Assembly: GCA_023853785.1 (NCBI GenBank)
Contig: JAJIRX010000510.1
Coordinates: forward strand, 744,001-808,000
Length of the DNA stretch: 64,000 bases
Origin: Psilocybe azurescens
Taxonomy: Eukaryota > Basidiomycota > Agaricomycetes > Agaricales > Agrocybaceae
Direction: 5' to 3'
Each line of letters begins with the position of its first letter. Position 1 is the first letter of the stretch. The notes below the pieces were generated by a model, which was not told the DNA's origin, searched no databases, and was given only the letters and a program-made list of their open reading frames with translations. Position numbers and translations under genes: made by a program. Positions 35,381-46,544 of the stretch are shown one piece after another.

Positions 35381-35975
35381 GATAGCTTATAGTAACGATG
35401 ATTTGGTGGCCAGGGTCCTATGAAATGGTAGGAAATGATCAAGTTGAACAAAGGCAATTGCCTCCAGACCCCGGTAACGTTCATAAAACCGAGCCCGATT
35501 TTAAGCAAAAGTTGCCGACAGGATGGATGGCGTTTTTACTCCCAATCCAGGAACTCGGGTCAAACTCTAAACTTACAGTCAACGCTCTCCTTCTGCCCTC
35601 CATGATTTAAGATTCCAACTTCAACCTCAAATACTATTTCCATCCCCACTACATATATCTCGCGAAATCAACAAACCTCGAAACATGACTTTTCTAATCA
35701 CTATGTTGTCGAGGACCAGAATAAACCACAGACAAGCCACATGGACGATGTTGGCCAGCATTGACTGCCAAGCGACTTGAATGGCTAGTGGCCCACTATG
35801 AGGGGGACCCGTATTTTTCAGGAAAACAATGCGTCTGCCAAAACGTATTTAAATCGAACCAACTAGCACAGTCTGATTCTTCGTTCCCGCCACTTCCATC
35901 CTTGACTTCGCCACTAGTGAAGCCAGCTTTTTCCAAACCTAATTCTATCACCGAATCTTAACATCATCCAGAAAG
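35381..35975. other. Divergent intergenic region
   Basis: Upstream of both the F-box gene (minus) and the disordered protein gene (plus). No element recognised. Confidence 0.5.
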
Positions 35976-38009
35976 ATGTCTTCCTCGTCCATCACCGCCT
36001 CTGACTCTCGTGCCCCTTCGAGTGAATTGAGCAACAAGATACACGAAATTCTTGTGTCCTCTCTTGTGTACCAAGCAACTTTGGTGGAAACCAACGATAG
36101 AGAGAGCGCGATACTCCGTGTGATCCAGTCAATGATCACTGCACTTCCAACAGAGTACGCCACTACCTCTTCTCGTCAGAATAATTATACCAATGTCTCT
36201 CTAGCGATGTGGCATGTGATCACGCCAATCTCGGAGGTGCTACATTCTCCACTTTCAGTCCTGTACATGCTACAAGTTCAGTGCGAACCAATATTTCTGA
36301 ACGCGCCACTGTTTCCAGCTCTCCATCGTCCTCAGGGCCTTCCCTCACACTACCACTGACGATCACGTTGCCTTTGGATGTCGACACCCCTGGCATCCTC
36401 GGAACCATATACCTCGGCTCTGACGGAACTGCCAAGATGCGAAAGGGGGCAACTATCCTTGAAGGGTTCGAAACCGACAGATGGGCCAGGTCTCGTAAAA
36501 TGGATTGCCAAACCACTACGCAAATCTTCAAAGGTGTCCCCATTACCAGCCTCATCTGTACAACCAACCAACGACACTCTCGTACCGGCGCCAATCATCG
36601 CCACGGCTCCGAGCCCATCCCTGAAGAGCGGGTCATAAAGCAGGAGCCTGGTTCCGACTCAGAATTTGGTTCACTCAGCTCCCGCAAGTATGTCAAGAAA
36701 GAGTCTGATTCCGACTCCAAACGTAAATGCCGTCGTCCATCATCTGCGAAAGGAAAAACAAAGGCAAAGGCAACCGGGAACTCTGCAGACGATGAAGACC
36801 GAGGACCTATCAAGCGGGAATTTACACCCGATTCGGACTCTGAGTCAGGACCCGACAACGACTCGCCCACGAACTCTTCCAAGAGACATTGCAGTAATGT
36901 CTCGAAAGCCTCACAATCTTCTCATAGACTCACCAGACGTACGTCACTTTCTTGAGTCCCCATACCCGGTGGAACATATTCATTTTTTTTACATTAGATC
37001 GTACCATGATCCCGTCCGCCTCTCGTTCAGCTCCTCAATGCAATCCACTCGTCAGAGAACCCACCGTAACTTTTTCTGCAGAAAAGACGGAACCTCGCCT
37101 GCTTGGGCTTGGACGGGCACTTCGACGCGACATGACTGACATATGGCGAGCCCCTGAGCTTGACTTGGAGCCTCTTAGCAGCTCATCCTACAGTCCACTC
37201 CATTTGCGGCCACTTCGGCGTCATATGACTATCTGGCGAGCATCCGAGCTTGATATCGAGCCTCCCAAGACCCCAGTCTTCAATCCAACTTCTGATATTC
37301 ACCGAGCCAGATCTCGTAGTGCGTATTTTTATTTCCTTCCCGTCGGATCCGCGATCTGACTCCTCCCGACATAGTGGCTCCTCATGCTTCAACCTCATCT
37401 CCTGTAGCTCCAGCTCACGCATACACCCCCGCTCGTGGGGTCCGTTTTGCAGCTCAAGTTGAAGAGCATTCGTACTGTTCTTGGCGTGATCTTTTGCCTG
37501 CACGGGCTTATTCTGCTTCTGCCCGTCCATTACAAAGCGCGATGAAAACTCCTACTGCTAGTGATCAACCGTCGCAGGCTCCTGATAGTCCAGAACCCGC
37601 TGAGGGCTCGAGCGATGCTCGCTCCTCCTCCCCATTGAAGGTACTCCACATGCCAGGAGCTTATCCTGACCCCTATAAGAGGAAGCGCAACAACGCCGAT
37701 GAAGAAGCACCAGAGGAACGGCCCACTAAGAAAGCATACACCACTTCAACTGCAGAGCACCCAAGATATTCTGGGACTGCTTGGGACGTGGTTGACCGAG
37801 TTTTCTCTCTTCTCGGAAGTCCCGAGCCAGCCAGTCCTTCTCATAGTGCTGTCAGCGATGATACTGTGACTGAAGATCCAGCTCCAACAGAGGCTGGCGA
37901 TGAATACGCTCCCCTTGCTATTTCTACCACTATTGGGACTTCCCTTGCTCGGCATGATGGTACTCCCCGGTTATCCCTGATAATGTTGCTGGATGGTGTC
38001 TTGATCTAG
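35976..38009 (+). CDS. Ser/Pro-rich disordered nuclear-type protein
   Basis: No family recognised. The start is at 35976 (MSSSSITASDSRAPSSELSN). The frame shifts by one base near 36206, then continues through two good introns (36939-36997, GTACGT to CATTAG; 37319-37374, GTAGTG to ACATAG) to the stop at 38009. The chain is low in hydrophobic residues and rich in Ser, Pro and Asp. Basic clusters (KRKCRRPSSAKGKTKAK and PYKRKRNNADEE) look like nuclear localisation signals. Three psi-K-x-E sites sit in acidic Ser/Asp stretches (IKQE, VKKE, IKRE). A segment of about 30 residues is duplicated (WRAPELDLEP and WRASELDIEP). Between 36385 and 36610 another frame also reads like low-complexity protein, so further indels are possible. 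It could be a chromatin or transcription-associated protein. Confidence 0.55.
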
Positions 38010-38627
38010 TTGGCTACGACGATTCTCCTGCCACTCTTGATTCCACTGTCACAGCGGAAGATGCAGTCGTTTGGAGCTCGCTCGCTGCTCCTGCATGGCC
38101 AGAATCTTCTGGCACCTCTGGCACCCTACCACACCTCCAGGATCGCCTTTTCGTGCCCCTGCTTCCATTTTTAGCATTGTTTAAAGCTAATCGCCTCTAT
38201 CTGATTGTGGTCGGACCCTCACGGCTCTGTCTACTCCGGGTTCTAGTACTTCTACTCCATATTAGTCTCTGCGAAGGTCTCCGCATTCAGTTCGCCACAT
38301 ACTCCGGCGTAAATCCCCTCGAGTTCTCACGAGGACTGTGCAGGAAGATTGGTCTCACTCAATTTTATCTCCCCCTTTAAGCTTGTACCATTTCCTTTCA
38401 GCTGTTCGATTCACATCTACATTTCTACATTTCGTTCAAACCCATCCATTGCATTCATATTCATATCGTTATCCTACCTTTTGTCGTTTCCTTTCCTCTG
38501 TATATAGCTTTCTCATCATATATTGGCGTACTCTACATTCCAGAAGATTTATTTTCCTCCCAGTACACTTGATTGAATTGCATGGCTCATCTTTGATTTG
38601 GAAACCCTAAACCCGACTTGAATTTAA
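38010..38627. other. Convergent intergenic region
   Basis: 3' region between the disordered protein gene (plus) and an F-box gene (minus). No gene recognised. Confidence 0.5.
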
Positions 38628-40493
38628 TCATCGTCCTATCCACATCACTTTCTCAATGAAGTTCGACGGGCAGACAGAAATGAAAATGAAACTCACCAAT
38701 ACATCATCTCGGTACATCCAAGAGAGATCTTCGTTTGCGGTTAAACCATGTCTCGGAGAAAAACGGTCCGCTGATGAGTGGTAGTATCTAGGAGGGTTGT
38801 GACAGACAATTATAGCCTGTGTATGTACTCCAATCTGTTTTCCATACAGATCAATGTCATCTTTAAGGTCTCGTTTGTGTTCCGATGTTTCTAAGGCTAT
38901 ATTGACGTGTTTTATAATCTGCACTCCTTGTGTGGAAGACGGATTCATACGACTCGTGACAAATTGGTAGACAATGTCCTGCGTTACAGTGTTGTTCACA
39001 GACGCCTGAAAAACCTCCAAGTTTGGTAGAAATATTTCTTTGTCGGACGTAGCTTCAGAGTCGATTGTCAAGAGATTGAATACAGTCAAATAGTCATAGT
39101 TCTTGCGAGGATAATATGATATCGGGCTATAATAATGACGCATGGCACGAGTCAGTTCGAATCCTTGTGCTATGACGAGCTCGGTAAGGCATGTCAGAGC
39201 TCGAAAGATCTCTGGCAGCTCGTCAGAAGCCCTCGAAAAGAGTCGAGGATCGACGCTTAGCTTCTGAATTTTTGAAGCTTTGAATAACGATAGCCAGGGA
39301 AAGGGGTCGATAGTGACAGTTTCTTCAACTGGATCCATATAGCCAAAATCATACAGATATTGGTGGCTTATCTGGATGAGCTTGGGAGCGTCGACGTGAT
39401 CGAGAAAAATGGCAATGGCTGATCTATTCCATACAGCTCCAGCTATAGAAAGTGAACGTAGATGTGGAAGGGTCGCAACTCTTTCAAAAGTTGACATATC
39501 CAATGGAGGACTGTCGTTTATTGAAAAGTTACAGTGGACCAAACTAGGGCAGGCTAAAAGCAAAGCGAAGGCGTTCTTGATAGAGGTGCTGTAGTGGCAG
39601 GAGAAGTATGTAAGGTCAGTCCATATTGCAGGCATCGGTATGCACAAGGTCATTCTACTCAAGGCAAGGATCCTAAGATTTGACGTTTTTAAGAGCCATG
39701 AAGCCTGGAAGGCATCATTCTCATAATAATGGCGATGGAACGATGGATCCAAAGATAGCCTTGCATATTTGAGTGCCAGTAATCGATCAACTTGTATCAT
39801 GGGCTCGAGCTTGAAGTAAACCTCCGACGGCATTATTAGTTCGACATCTTCCCATCGATGAGATAGGGCAGTAACGATCTCGAACAGGTTTTGAGTCGTA
39901 GCCTCAAGTGGTTGATTATCAAGATCATTTTCTAGCTCATGTTCTAACCACCCTTGGGTACCGGTATGCTGTATTGATATGGAAAGGGGATAAGAACCCG
40001 AGCGATCCAGCCAGGTTTTGACCGCTGCGCAGCGCAGTTCCATCATGTGCTCAACATCTTCAACGCTGGTACCTGCCCGCATATATGGGGGGCTGTAGGT
40101 GAAGGTGATATATATTTTTGACCACAATCGAGGATATGACAATGCTACAGATCGCCATGCACTGCACACGGAGGTGAGAAGCATAGGAGCCTCGTCGAAG
40201 CGCATTGACGGATTGCGATATGTTGGAAGACAGTGATAGAATATCCGGCGGAGAACATTGCTGGGGAGGAGCCTACGAGCTGGGGATGCTATGAATTCGT
40301 AGTCCTGGAGGGAATTCTGGCTATTTAAAATTTTTGCGTAAACCTCATCGATCAGGTCAGAGAGGTGATTCATCTTGTCTTGCATCTCCTCCGATACCCG
40401 TTGACCTGCAATGAGTAGATCTTTGACCGATGGAATGATCTCTTCAGGTGGTGGGTTGTTGTGCTTGAAGAGGTCCTCGAGATTATCCTCCAT
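38628..40493 (-). CDS. F-box protein with coiled coil, intact (tandem copy 1)
   Basis: Single-exon gene of 621 residues, predicted SCF substrate receptor. The N-terminal helical region (EEMQDKMNHLSDLIDEVYAK) is followed by the F-box at about residues 65-115 (ASPARRLLPSNVLRRIFYHC, MLLTSVCSAWRSVALSYPRL). The remainder carries irregular Leu-rich segments (LRILALSRMTL, HLRSLSIAGAVW, KIQKLSVDP, NLEVFQASV). It is a close paralogue of the next gene (40910-42747), with the same domain order and motifs such as YHCLPxxRNPxM, EAPMLL and CSAWRSVA. It starts at MEDNLEDLFKHN, shortly before the coiled coil. The frame is open throughout, which makes this the reference copy of the pair. Confidence 0.85.
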   Translation of the reverse strand: MEDNLEDLFKHNNPPPEEIIPSVKDLLIAGQRVSEEMQDKMNHLSDLIDEVYAKILNSQNSLQDYEFIASPARRLLPSNVLRRIFYHCLPTYRNPSMRFDEAPMLLTSVCSAWRSVALSYPRLWSKIYITFTYSPPYMRAGTSVEDVEHMMELRCAAVKTWLDRSGSYPLSISIQHTGTQGWLEHELENDLDNQPLEATTQNLFEIVTALSHRWEDVELIMPSEVYFKLEPMIQVDRLLALKYARLSLDPSFHRHYYENDAFQASWLLKTSNLRILALSRMTLCIPMPAIWTDLTYFSCHYSTSIKNAFALLLACPSLVHCNFSINDSPPLDMSTFERVATLPHLRSLSIAGAVWNRSAIAIFLDHVDAPKLIQISHQYLYDFGYMDPVEETVTIDPFPWLSLFKASKIQKLSVDPRLFSRASDELPEIFRALTCLTELVIAQGFELTRAMRHYYSPISYYPRKNYDYLTVFNLLTIDSEATSDKEIFLPNLEVFQASVNNTVTQDIVYQFVTSRMNPSSTQGVQIIKHVNIALETSEHKRDLKDDIDLYGKQIGVHTQAIIVCHNPPRYYHSSADRFSPRHGLTANEDLSWMYRDDVLVSFIFISVCPSNFIEKVMWIGR

Positions 40494-40909
40494 GAGAGTG
40501 GTATAGATGATCAGATACTGTTATCGGAATTGAACGTTGAGCTGCAAGGTAAGTAATGATGACCGCACGGGGTTTAAATTTTCAATCGTTACTGGCAGCG
40601 GAGTTTCTACTACTCATGAGTTCTGTATACACGTAGATGAATGTACGGATACTTCTCATGTAAGTACCATAACTCTTACAGAGAACCATAACTTGTATTT
40701 TATATAGCTATAGCGTTACTTCATAACTTTATCTACTATCAAAGAACTATAAGTCTATGACCAGTATTTCGATAGAACTTGATCGGACATCCACATCCTC
40801 TTTACAGAACACCTTGTATTTGTTTCATGGTCTCTAAAATCGTGATATTCATCATGTAGATAGTAGAACAGCTAGCCGGGAAAGATAATCTAAAACATAT
40901 CGGGCACTA
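40494..40909. other. Intergenic between tandem F-box genes
   Basis: AT-rich spacer of about 415 bases holding the promoter of copy 1 and the 3' end of copy 2. No gene. Confidence 0.6.
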
Positions 40910-42747
40910 TTAGTAAGGTCTCCATACTCCACATACATGAACATCTCTTACCGATTCGTTAACGTCTTCATAGGGCCAAGAACGGCCATTACGATTTCCC
41001 AAACCGTATGTCAGAGAAAAGAATGGCTCATGACCTATGTAGTAGCTTCTGGTGATGTATTCAAAGTATGTCTTCACCTGGATTCCGGACGTAACCCCAT
41101 GAATAAATGATTCCTGAGACTGGTAATCATCATTTCGACGTTGAGAGAACGCTATATTGACGCTCTTCAAAACTGCGGTCCCAAGAGGGGAAGAGGGGAC
41201 ACTCCGACTGTCTATAAACCGAAGCACACTGTCCTTGGATATGCTATAGTTCACAGAAGCTGAGAAGACCTGCAGATTGGGAAGGATAACCTCGTTGTCT
41301 GGAGAGACGACTTCGGTATCAATTGTGAGGAGGCGAAACAAACCTAGATAGTTGAATGAAGCCAGGGGTTTGTGGTCCAGACCTGAGTGACTCGTTGTCC
41401 GATGGCCAACAAATAGATCTGTAACACCTTTTGAAAGCCGAAGAATAGTGGCCAATTCATCTATATTGGCTGAGATATGTCGGGGATCGATGGTCAAACT
41501 TCGAATCGTCGACACTTCAAGCAACAGCAAAAAGGAAATGGGGCATTCTCCAGCTGAAAGCGACCTAGAATATATATATCTGGGACTTCATAACCTATGT
41601 GAATGAGTTTAGGAGCATTAATTCGGCTAAGAAATTTGGCCGTTGCTTGTCTTTGCGATGGGTTTCCGATAATAACCAATGTCTGTAAGTGAGGAAGAAA
41701 TGCAGTTCCGTGAAATTGTAGGGTCTCCATTGGTAGTTCAAAGGTCAAAAGTCTTATTGTGCAGCGGACTAAATTTTGACCCTTGCTGAGCAATTCAAAA
41801 CAGTCGTACAGCGAAGACGGTGTACGGCAGGAAAAGTTTGTAAGGTGGGTCCACGGTGCCATCGTTGGTCTCCACAATCTGATTCGGTTTCCGCCCAAAG
41901 AAACCTCTCGAATATTCGGTGCCATGAGTAGATAACTGCCAGGACCGTCCCATTCTTGTTCTGATGATCCGTAGCGTTGATTCAATGATATCCGTAGTGC
42001 TTTAAGCGCTGAAATATCAGCGACTGACACCATAGCCTCGAATCGAAGGTAAACCTCGCTGGACATTACCAATTCTATCTCCTCCCAACGATGGCAAAGG
42101 TCCACAATGGTCTTAAAAAGTTCCAAAGTGTTGACGGCGCTCTCTTCATTAACGTTATCTTCATGCAAAGGCCATTCATTCAAAGGCCATTCTTCCGTGC
42201 CCGAATGGTATACTGATATCGATAGCGGACAGGATCCGGAGCGATCAAGCCATTCCTTGACAGCATTACACCGCATACGTAGTATCTTGTCACCGTCGAT
42301 GGCAGCGCCTTGGTAATCAACATCGGATGCCGAGTTGTATGCGAAGCTGATGCGTATTTTCGACCATAGTCGAGGAGATGAGAAGGCAACAGCCCGCCAA
42401 GTACTACACACTTGAGTAAGTAGCATCGGAGCTTCATAGGCACTCATGATCGGATTGCGATGGATTGGAAGACAGTGATAGAATATGTGATGGAGAATAT
42501 CGATTGGGATCCGTCGAGAAGGTGATAGGATGGCTTCGTATTTTCTCAAAGATGCCTTGTGTTCTCGCAATTTCTCATGCATCTCTTCCAACTGATATTC
42601 GAGTTGTTCTAACTCTTTCTCAGCCTCCTTTACTGTGTTCTCCATGATTGGCCGTGCAGTATGAAGATAGGCCTTGACCCTTCGAACGATTTCATCAGAT
42701 GGCGGATCGTTGGTCTTCAAAAGTTCCTTTGGATACAGAAACTCCAT
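40910..42747 (-). CDS. F-box protein with coiled coil (tandem copy 2, one frame break)
   Basis: Paralogue of the adjacent gene on the same strand. The start is taken at 42747 (MEFLYPKELL), matching the neighbour better than an ATG four codons upstream. A strong coiled coil (KEAEKELEQLEYQLEEMHEK) precedes the F-box (SRRIPIDILHHIFYHCLPIH, LTQVCSTWRAVAFSSPRLWS). The Leu-rich C-terminal half continues in another frame: NAPFPF changes to LLLLEVSTIRSLTIDPRHIS at an A5 run (41529-41533), which equals one missing base, since the intact paralogue reads through the same place. The last part (LTIDTEVVSPDNEVILPN, FSASVNYSIS) again matches copy 1. A small in-frame duplication (EWPLN/EWPLH) is present near 42175. 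Confidence 0.8.
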
Positions 42748-43922
42748 TGTAACGAGCAACTGGGCAAATAGACTGTTGCAATGTTGGTGATCTCTGGGTG
42801 GTGTAGGTACCGTGGCAAGATGAAGGATGTTGAGGGTGTGGATGGATGGATGGACGTGTGCGATTCGGTCCCAATTCAGGAACTGGTTTGCCGAGTCCCA
42901 GGGAGTCCGTGGGACATCCAGCCCTCTTACAGGTTCGACGTTCCCTCCAAGGGGGTCCCAAAGGTCTTACTGTCTCAAGGAGGAATACGCTTTCTTACCT
43001 TCTTTATCCAGGTTTTTAGGTTAGTCAAAAATGATCATATTACAAACTTATTACATCACGGGTCGTCTATAATAACACTACAGTCTATATTTCACCTAGA
43101 TGTAGTCAGATTGCCAACCCGAAAGGTCAGAGTGCCGAGAGATTTCAACCTGCATAATGCCCTTCAACGTATGCTAGATGTGGGCAGCCAAAACGGCTGG
43201 GATCAGTCCAAAAGTCTGCACAAACATCTAAACAGTTCTGACTCGGCACTCCCCTCCAAAGCGTTCCAGATGACGAGTGGTCATAATTCCTTTGCATGCG
43301 TGATCAATAACTTATGATACTCCTAACCAGACTCCTAGGACAGGCGTACAAGTGAATAAATGGAATCGAACATGACCTGATCATTCAGCTATAGCTAAAA
43401 GGGACTCGAGCGGAATCCGGTGGCTAGCGGTAGAATCAGGACGCGACGTGTTCGTGTAGATGGAGGAACAATCGACGAGGGAAGTGGCCAATCCGGTGGA
43501 ATGCCTTATACAAAGAACGTAACCACTGAGAGTCGACGGACAACGAGAGCCAACCCAGTAGAATGTGTTATACAGAAGAATGCAGCCACTGGAGTTGACG
43601 GGAAGGTCGTATGCCATGTAAGTGCGGTCTGATGCCTTGTGCCACCCTTTCTGATGGCTTTGTCATGAGAAGTGAATCGTTCGCAATAAATGTTGAATGC
43701 GTTGAAACTTGAAAATGTGCCGGTAAATGCTTGGACATATTAGTTACTAGGGCAGTCCGTCCTCCGAGAAAAACGACAGATCAAATTCCTTGCACAAAGT
43801 CCTTGCAAGCTGCAGCCGTAGGATTACATATCAGGGAGGGCACAATATCCAAAAAGAAAGCATTACATTTTGATGTACAAAAATCAGGTTCGGTCAAGGG
43901 ATGAGGTGCGAAATAACGGCTC
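42748..43922. other. Intergenic
   Basis: About 1.2 kb without a supportable gene. The plus-strand frame 42781-43317 is long but has no domain and overlaps the F-box promoter. Confidence 0.45.
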
Positions 43923-44382
43923 TCATGTCGTAGGATCGTGTAGAACAGCGAGAAGATATCTGTCGTCTGAAAACAATTCAACATCTGGTGGGGACTCATA
44001 AATAACGAGTAATGTACCTGGAGAAATCATGATTTCGTGCTTCTTGGTGCGTATCCTCATGAATTTGACCTCATCCTTTGAAATTGTGAAAGGAGATATC
44101 AAAACTTCGGTTATAGCGAATTATCATCGGAAGACAAACCACTTCTGACTCTCCTGCAGCGGAACTTAGACCATCATCTACACGGACTTCCTCAAGACCT
44201 GCTTGCACACTTTCCACTATCCGAGCCACGACCGCAGCATATCTTTTCCCTTGCTCGCCTTCAAAAACGACGCCAGAGTGTCTGATTATACTTGGATGGT
44301 GACCGCGTGTGATAAGCATATATCCTAGCACTGATCTGTGCGAAGAGACCATCGCTAATGTTTGTTCAAGTTCGGGTGACAT
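43923..44382 (-). CDS. Roadblock/LC7-type dynein light chain
   Basis: Small cytoplasmic dynein light chain (DYNLRB/LC7 family), which helps the intermediate chains link dynein to cargo. Three exons on the minus strand: MSPELEQTLAMVSSHRSVLG to SSAAGESE; an intron (about 44087-44144) leads to DEVKFMRIRTKKHEIMISP; another (about 43971-44021) to DDRYLLAVLHDPTT. Both junctions keep the frame. The IRTKKHEIMISP and YLLAVLHDP segments match the conserved C-terminal half of the family. The N-terminal half is recognisable but diverged, with a longer loop (VFEGEQGKRYAA). About 125 residues, near the normal 96-110. The frame stays open upstream of the ATG (Ala/Pro/Asn-rich), so a longer N-terminus with a further exon is possible. 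Undamaged. Confidence 0.82.
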
Positions 44383-45023
44383 GGCAGCATTAGGATTCGG
44401 TGCTTGTGATGGATTCGAAGCGTTTGGTTGGGATATGAAAGGCGTTCTTGCCGTCGACGCTGAAGTTTGTGCAGACGGCCTGAGTGCCTGAGTTCAAGAG
44501 AAAGGTACCTGTCAGTATATCCGAAGTCGTATGTTGTGTGCACACGAACCATTATATGGGAAGGTGGTGTGAAGTAGATTGACCTGAGAAAGGAGCAGAC
44601 GGTCAACCTGCCATCAATGATCAATGTCACTGCACCAGAGACGCGCTTTTGTTTATAGTTATTTACCAAGGATTTTATCACGTGTGACTACAATTACACG
44701 CATGGACTTAAGGGTGGATGAAACCTTTAACTAAAAAATGAGGACCTGGAGACGCCAGTAGTGTCAGTGTCAACGGTTTTACTCGTGTCTTGTCAGATTG
44801 AGCACATATAATATAGACCAGTCCCTCAATGAGCCATCTCGTACATTCATTCCCGGCGAACTCACTTGCAACTCACTCCCACTCCACAACTTGACCACAA
44901 CACAACACACAACATTCCCAATCACTGGAAGGTGCCCAATTTCTCCTTAAAATTCAGCAGGATTGCTGCAACTTACTGACGTATAAAATATAATAATAAT
45001 GGCCCCACAGACCTAAGTCCAGC
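44383..45023. other. Divergent intergenic region
   Basis: Upstream of the dynein light chain (minus) and the broken F-box gene (plus). It contains a CA-rich stretch near 44885-44915 that may be a 5' leader. No gene. Confidence 0.5.
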
Positions 45024-46211
45024 ATGGGGAAGTTAAGGGCGAAAAACACATTCACCCTTCCTAGCGAGATATACGAGAAGATCTTTTCCTTTGCTCCAAC
45101 CACGACATATACCAAGTTTCCCAGTCGAGTCGATACTTATACCAAGTCTCCATTCGCGTACTCTACCGCATTATTCCAAAGATGGATCTCTCGCGAACCA
45201 TCAATTTCCTCGTCTCTGTCTGCTTCTACAAGCACCAAGCACCATATGTCTGGTCTCTTTCCATCGCCCTGTCAAAAACTGACATTTGCACACCCCTATC
45301 CAAGCTGGAAATTTTTCAACGCCTGCGGAAGCTCGGAAATCCTATAAAAGCTATACCGTTTCGAACCGTTTTGCAGGATTACTTGACGCTGATTAGCACA
45401 GCACTGCAGCAGCTCAAAAATCTTCGGACACTAGAGCTACGGCTTCTGCCATCAGATAGTCTCGACGATAATGCAGCTCGCCTTCTTGCTCACGTTCCCT
45501 TTCAGCTCAGAACGTTCACAACGACGTTGGAATGGGGCACAGCCATGAGTAAATTCTTACAAACCCAAAACGAAATGAAGGACCTACAGTGCCCCGTCAC
45601 CATTCACCCAGAAAATGGTCTTATTCCCGCTGGCATTCTCCCCAGTCTTAACGCATTCTCATGGTCAGACGAAACACCGATGAATACCGTTCGCTATATC
45701 ATCCATGGACGGCCGATTAAAAGATTGCACTTCGATTTCATCGAAAGTGTACCGACATTTCTCCATTTATCGACATCGGAGCTCACTCTGGTTATATTAA
45801 ACATGGCCTGTTTACGTTTCAAGCCGCCTCCATCAAGTCAGAATACATAGTCGCAATTGCTTTGCAGTTCCCGGCAGTGTGGGAGGTGGCGATCAAGATC
45901 AAAGAAATGTCTGAGGTATGTCCCTCTTGAGGTACCTCATGACCTATGAGACTGACGCAGTGCATTAGGATTTTATAGAGCAGATTTCGATTGCAATTCA
46001 CAATTTCTCCTCATTAAGGCGGTTGATGATTACTGGACGACGGCCAGTCAACCCAGGGTGGGAAGATGCATATCTTCCCCTGTTCGACAAATGTTTCGCG
46101 AACTGTAAAACACTAACGTGGATTGTCCTCCCTGTATTACAGGATGGTGTTATCGTACATCGTACGATTCGGAAGCAAGTGGATCTTCTTTCTCTGAATG
46201 TTCCACGCTGA
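45024..46211 (+). pseudogene. F-box gene with at least two frame breaks
   Basis: Starts MGKLRAKNTFTLPSEIYEKI, a clear F-box start (LPSEIYEKIFSFAP). The frame moves near 45175 into MDLSRTINFLVSVCFYKHQA and PYVWSLSIAL, continuing over LTLISTALQQLKNLRTLELR and LLAHVPFQLRTFTTTLEW. A second shift near 45800 leads to GLFTFQAASIKSEYIVAIAL. A normal intron (45919-45968, GTATGT to CATTAG) then joins the last exon (DFIEQISIAIHNFSSLRRLM... to SLNVPR). All parts read as one F-box/LRR-like protein of about 380 residues. With two breaks it is more likely a decaying gene than an active one, but single-base assembly errors would restore it. Confidence 0.65.
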
Positions 46212-46544
46212 CCTTTGGCCTGATCAATGTAGTCCACAGCACAAAAGGAGAGGGCGTCGAATGTCATGGGCGTCTGCGGAGATAAATGGCTCAATAACCA
46301 GGTTTATATAATGATAGCATACTAATGTTGTCCCTCTAATACGAACGTATTTACTCCTGTATATAACTGCTTGATAATTGCACGCAAGTGATTGGCGCCC
46401 GCAGACCGCACAGGCGCATCACCAACCACGGCATTTGCCGGAAAGCAGGATCGCCATCGTGGCTTGAGCTGAAGACCAAACGATTCATAGTGTACCCTTT
46501 TCTTCAGCTTAGTTTTCATCAAAGAGGAAGAATACAGCACTATC
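46212..46544. other. Intergenic
   Basis: Spacer and promoter region before the next plus-strand gene. Nothing recognised. Confidence 0.5.

Noticed and set aside
42781..43317. Plus-strand open frame of 178 residues
   Set aside because: No domain, no homologous pattern, begins in the F-box gene's own promoter. Probably chance.
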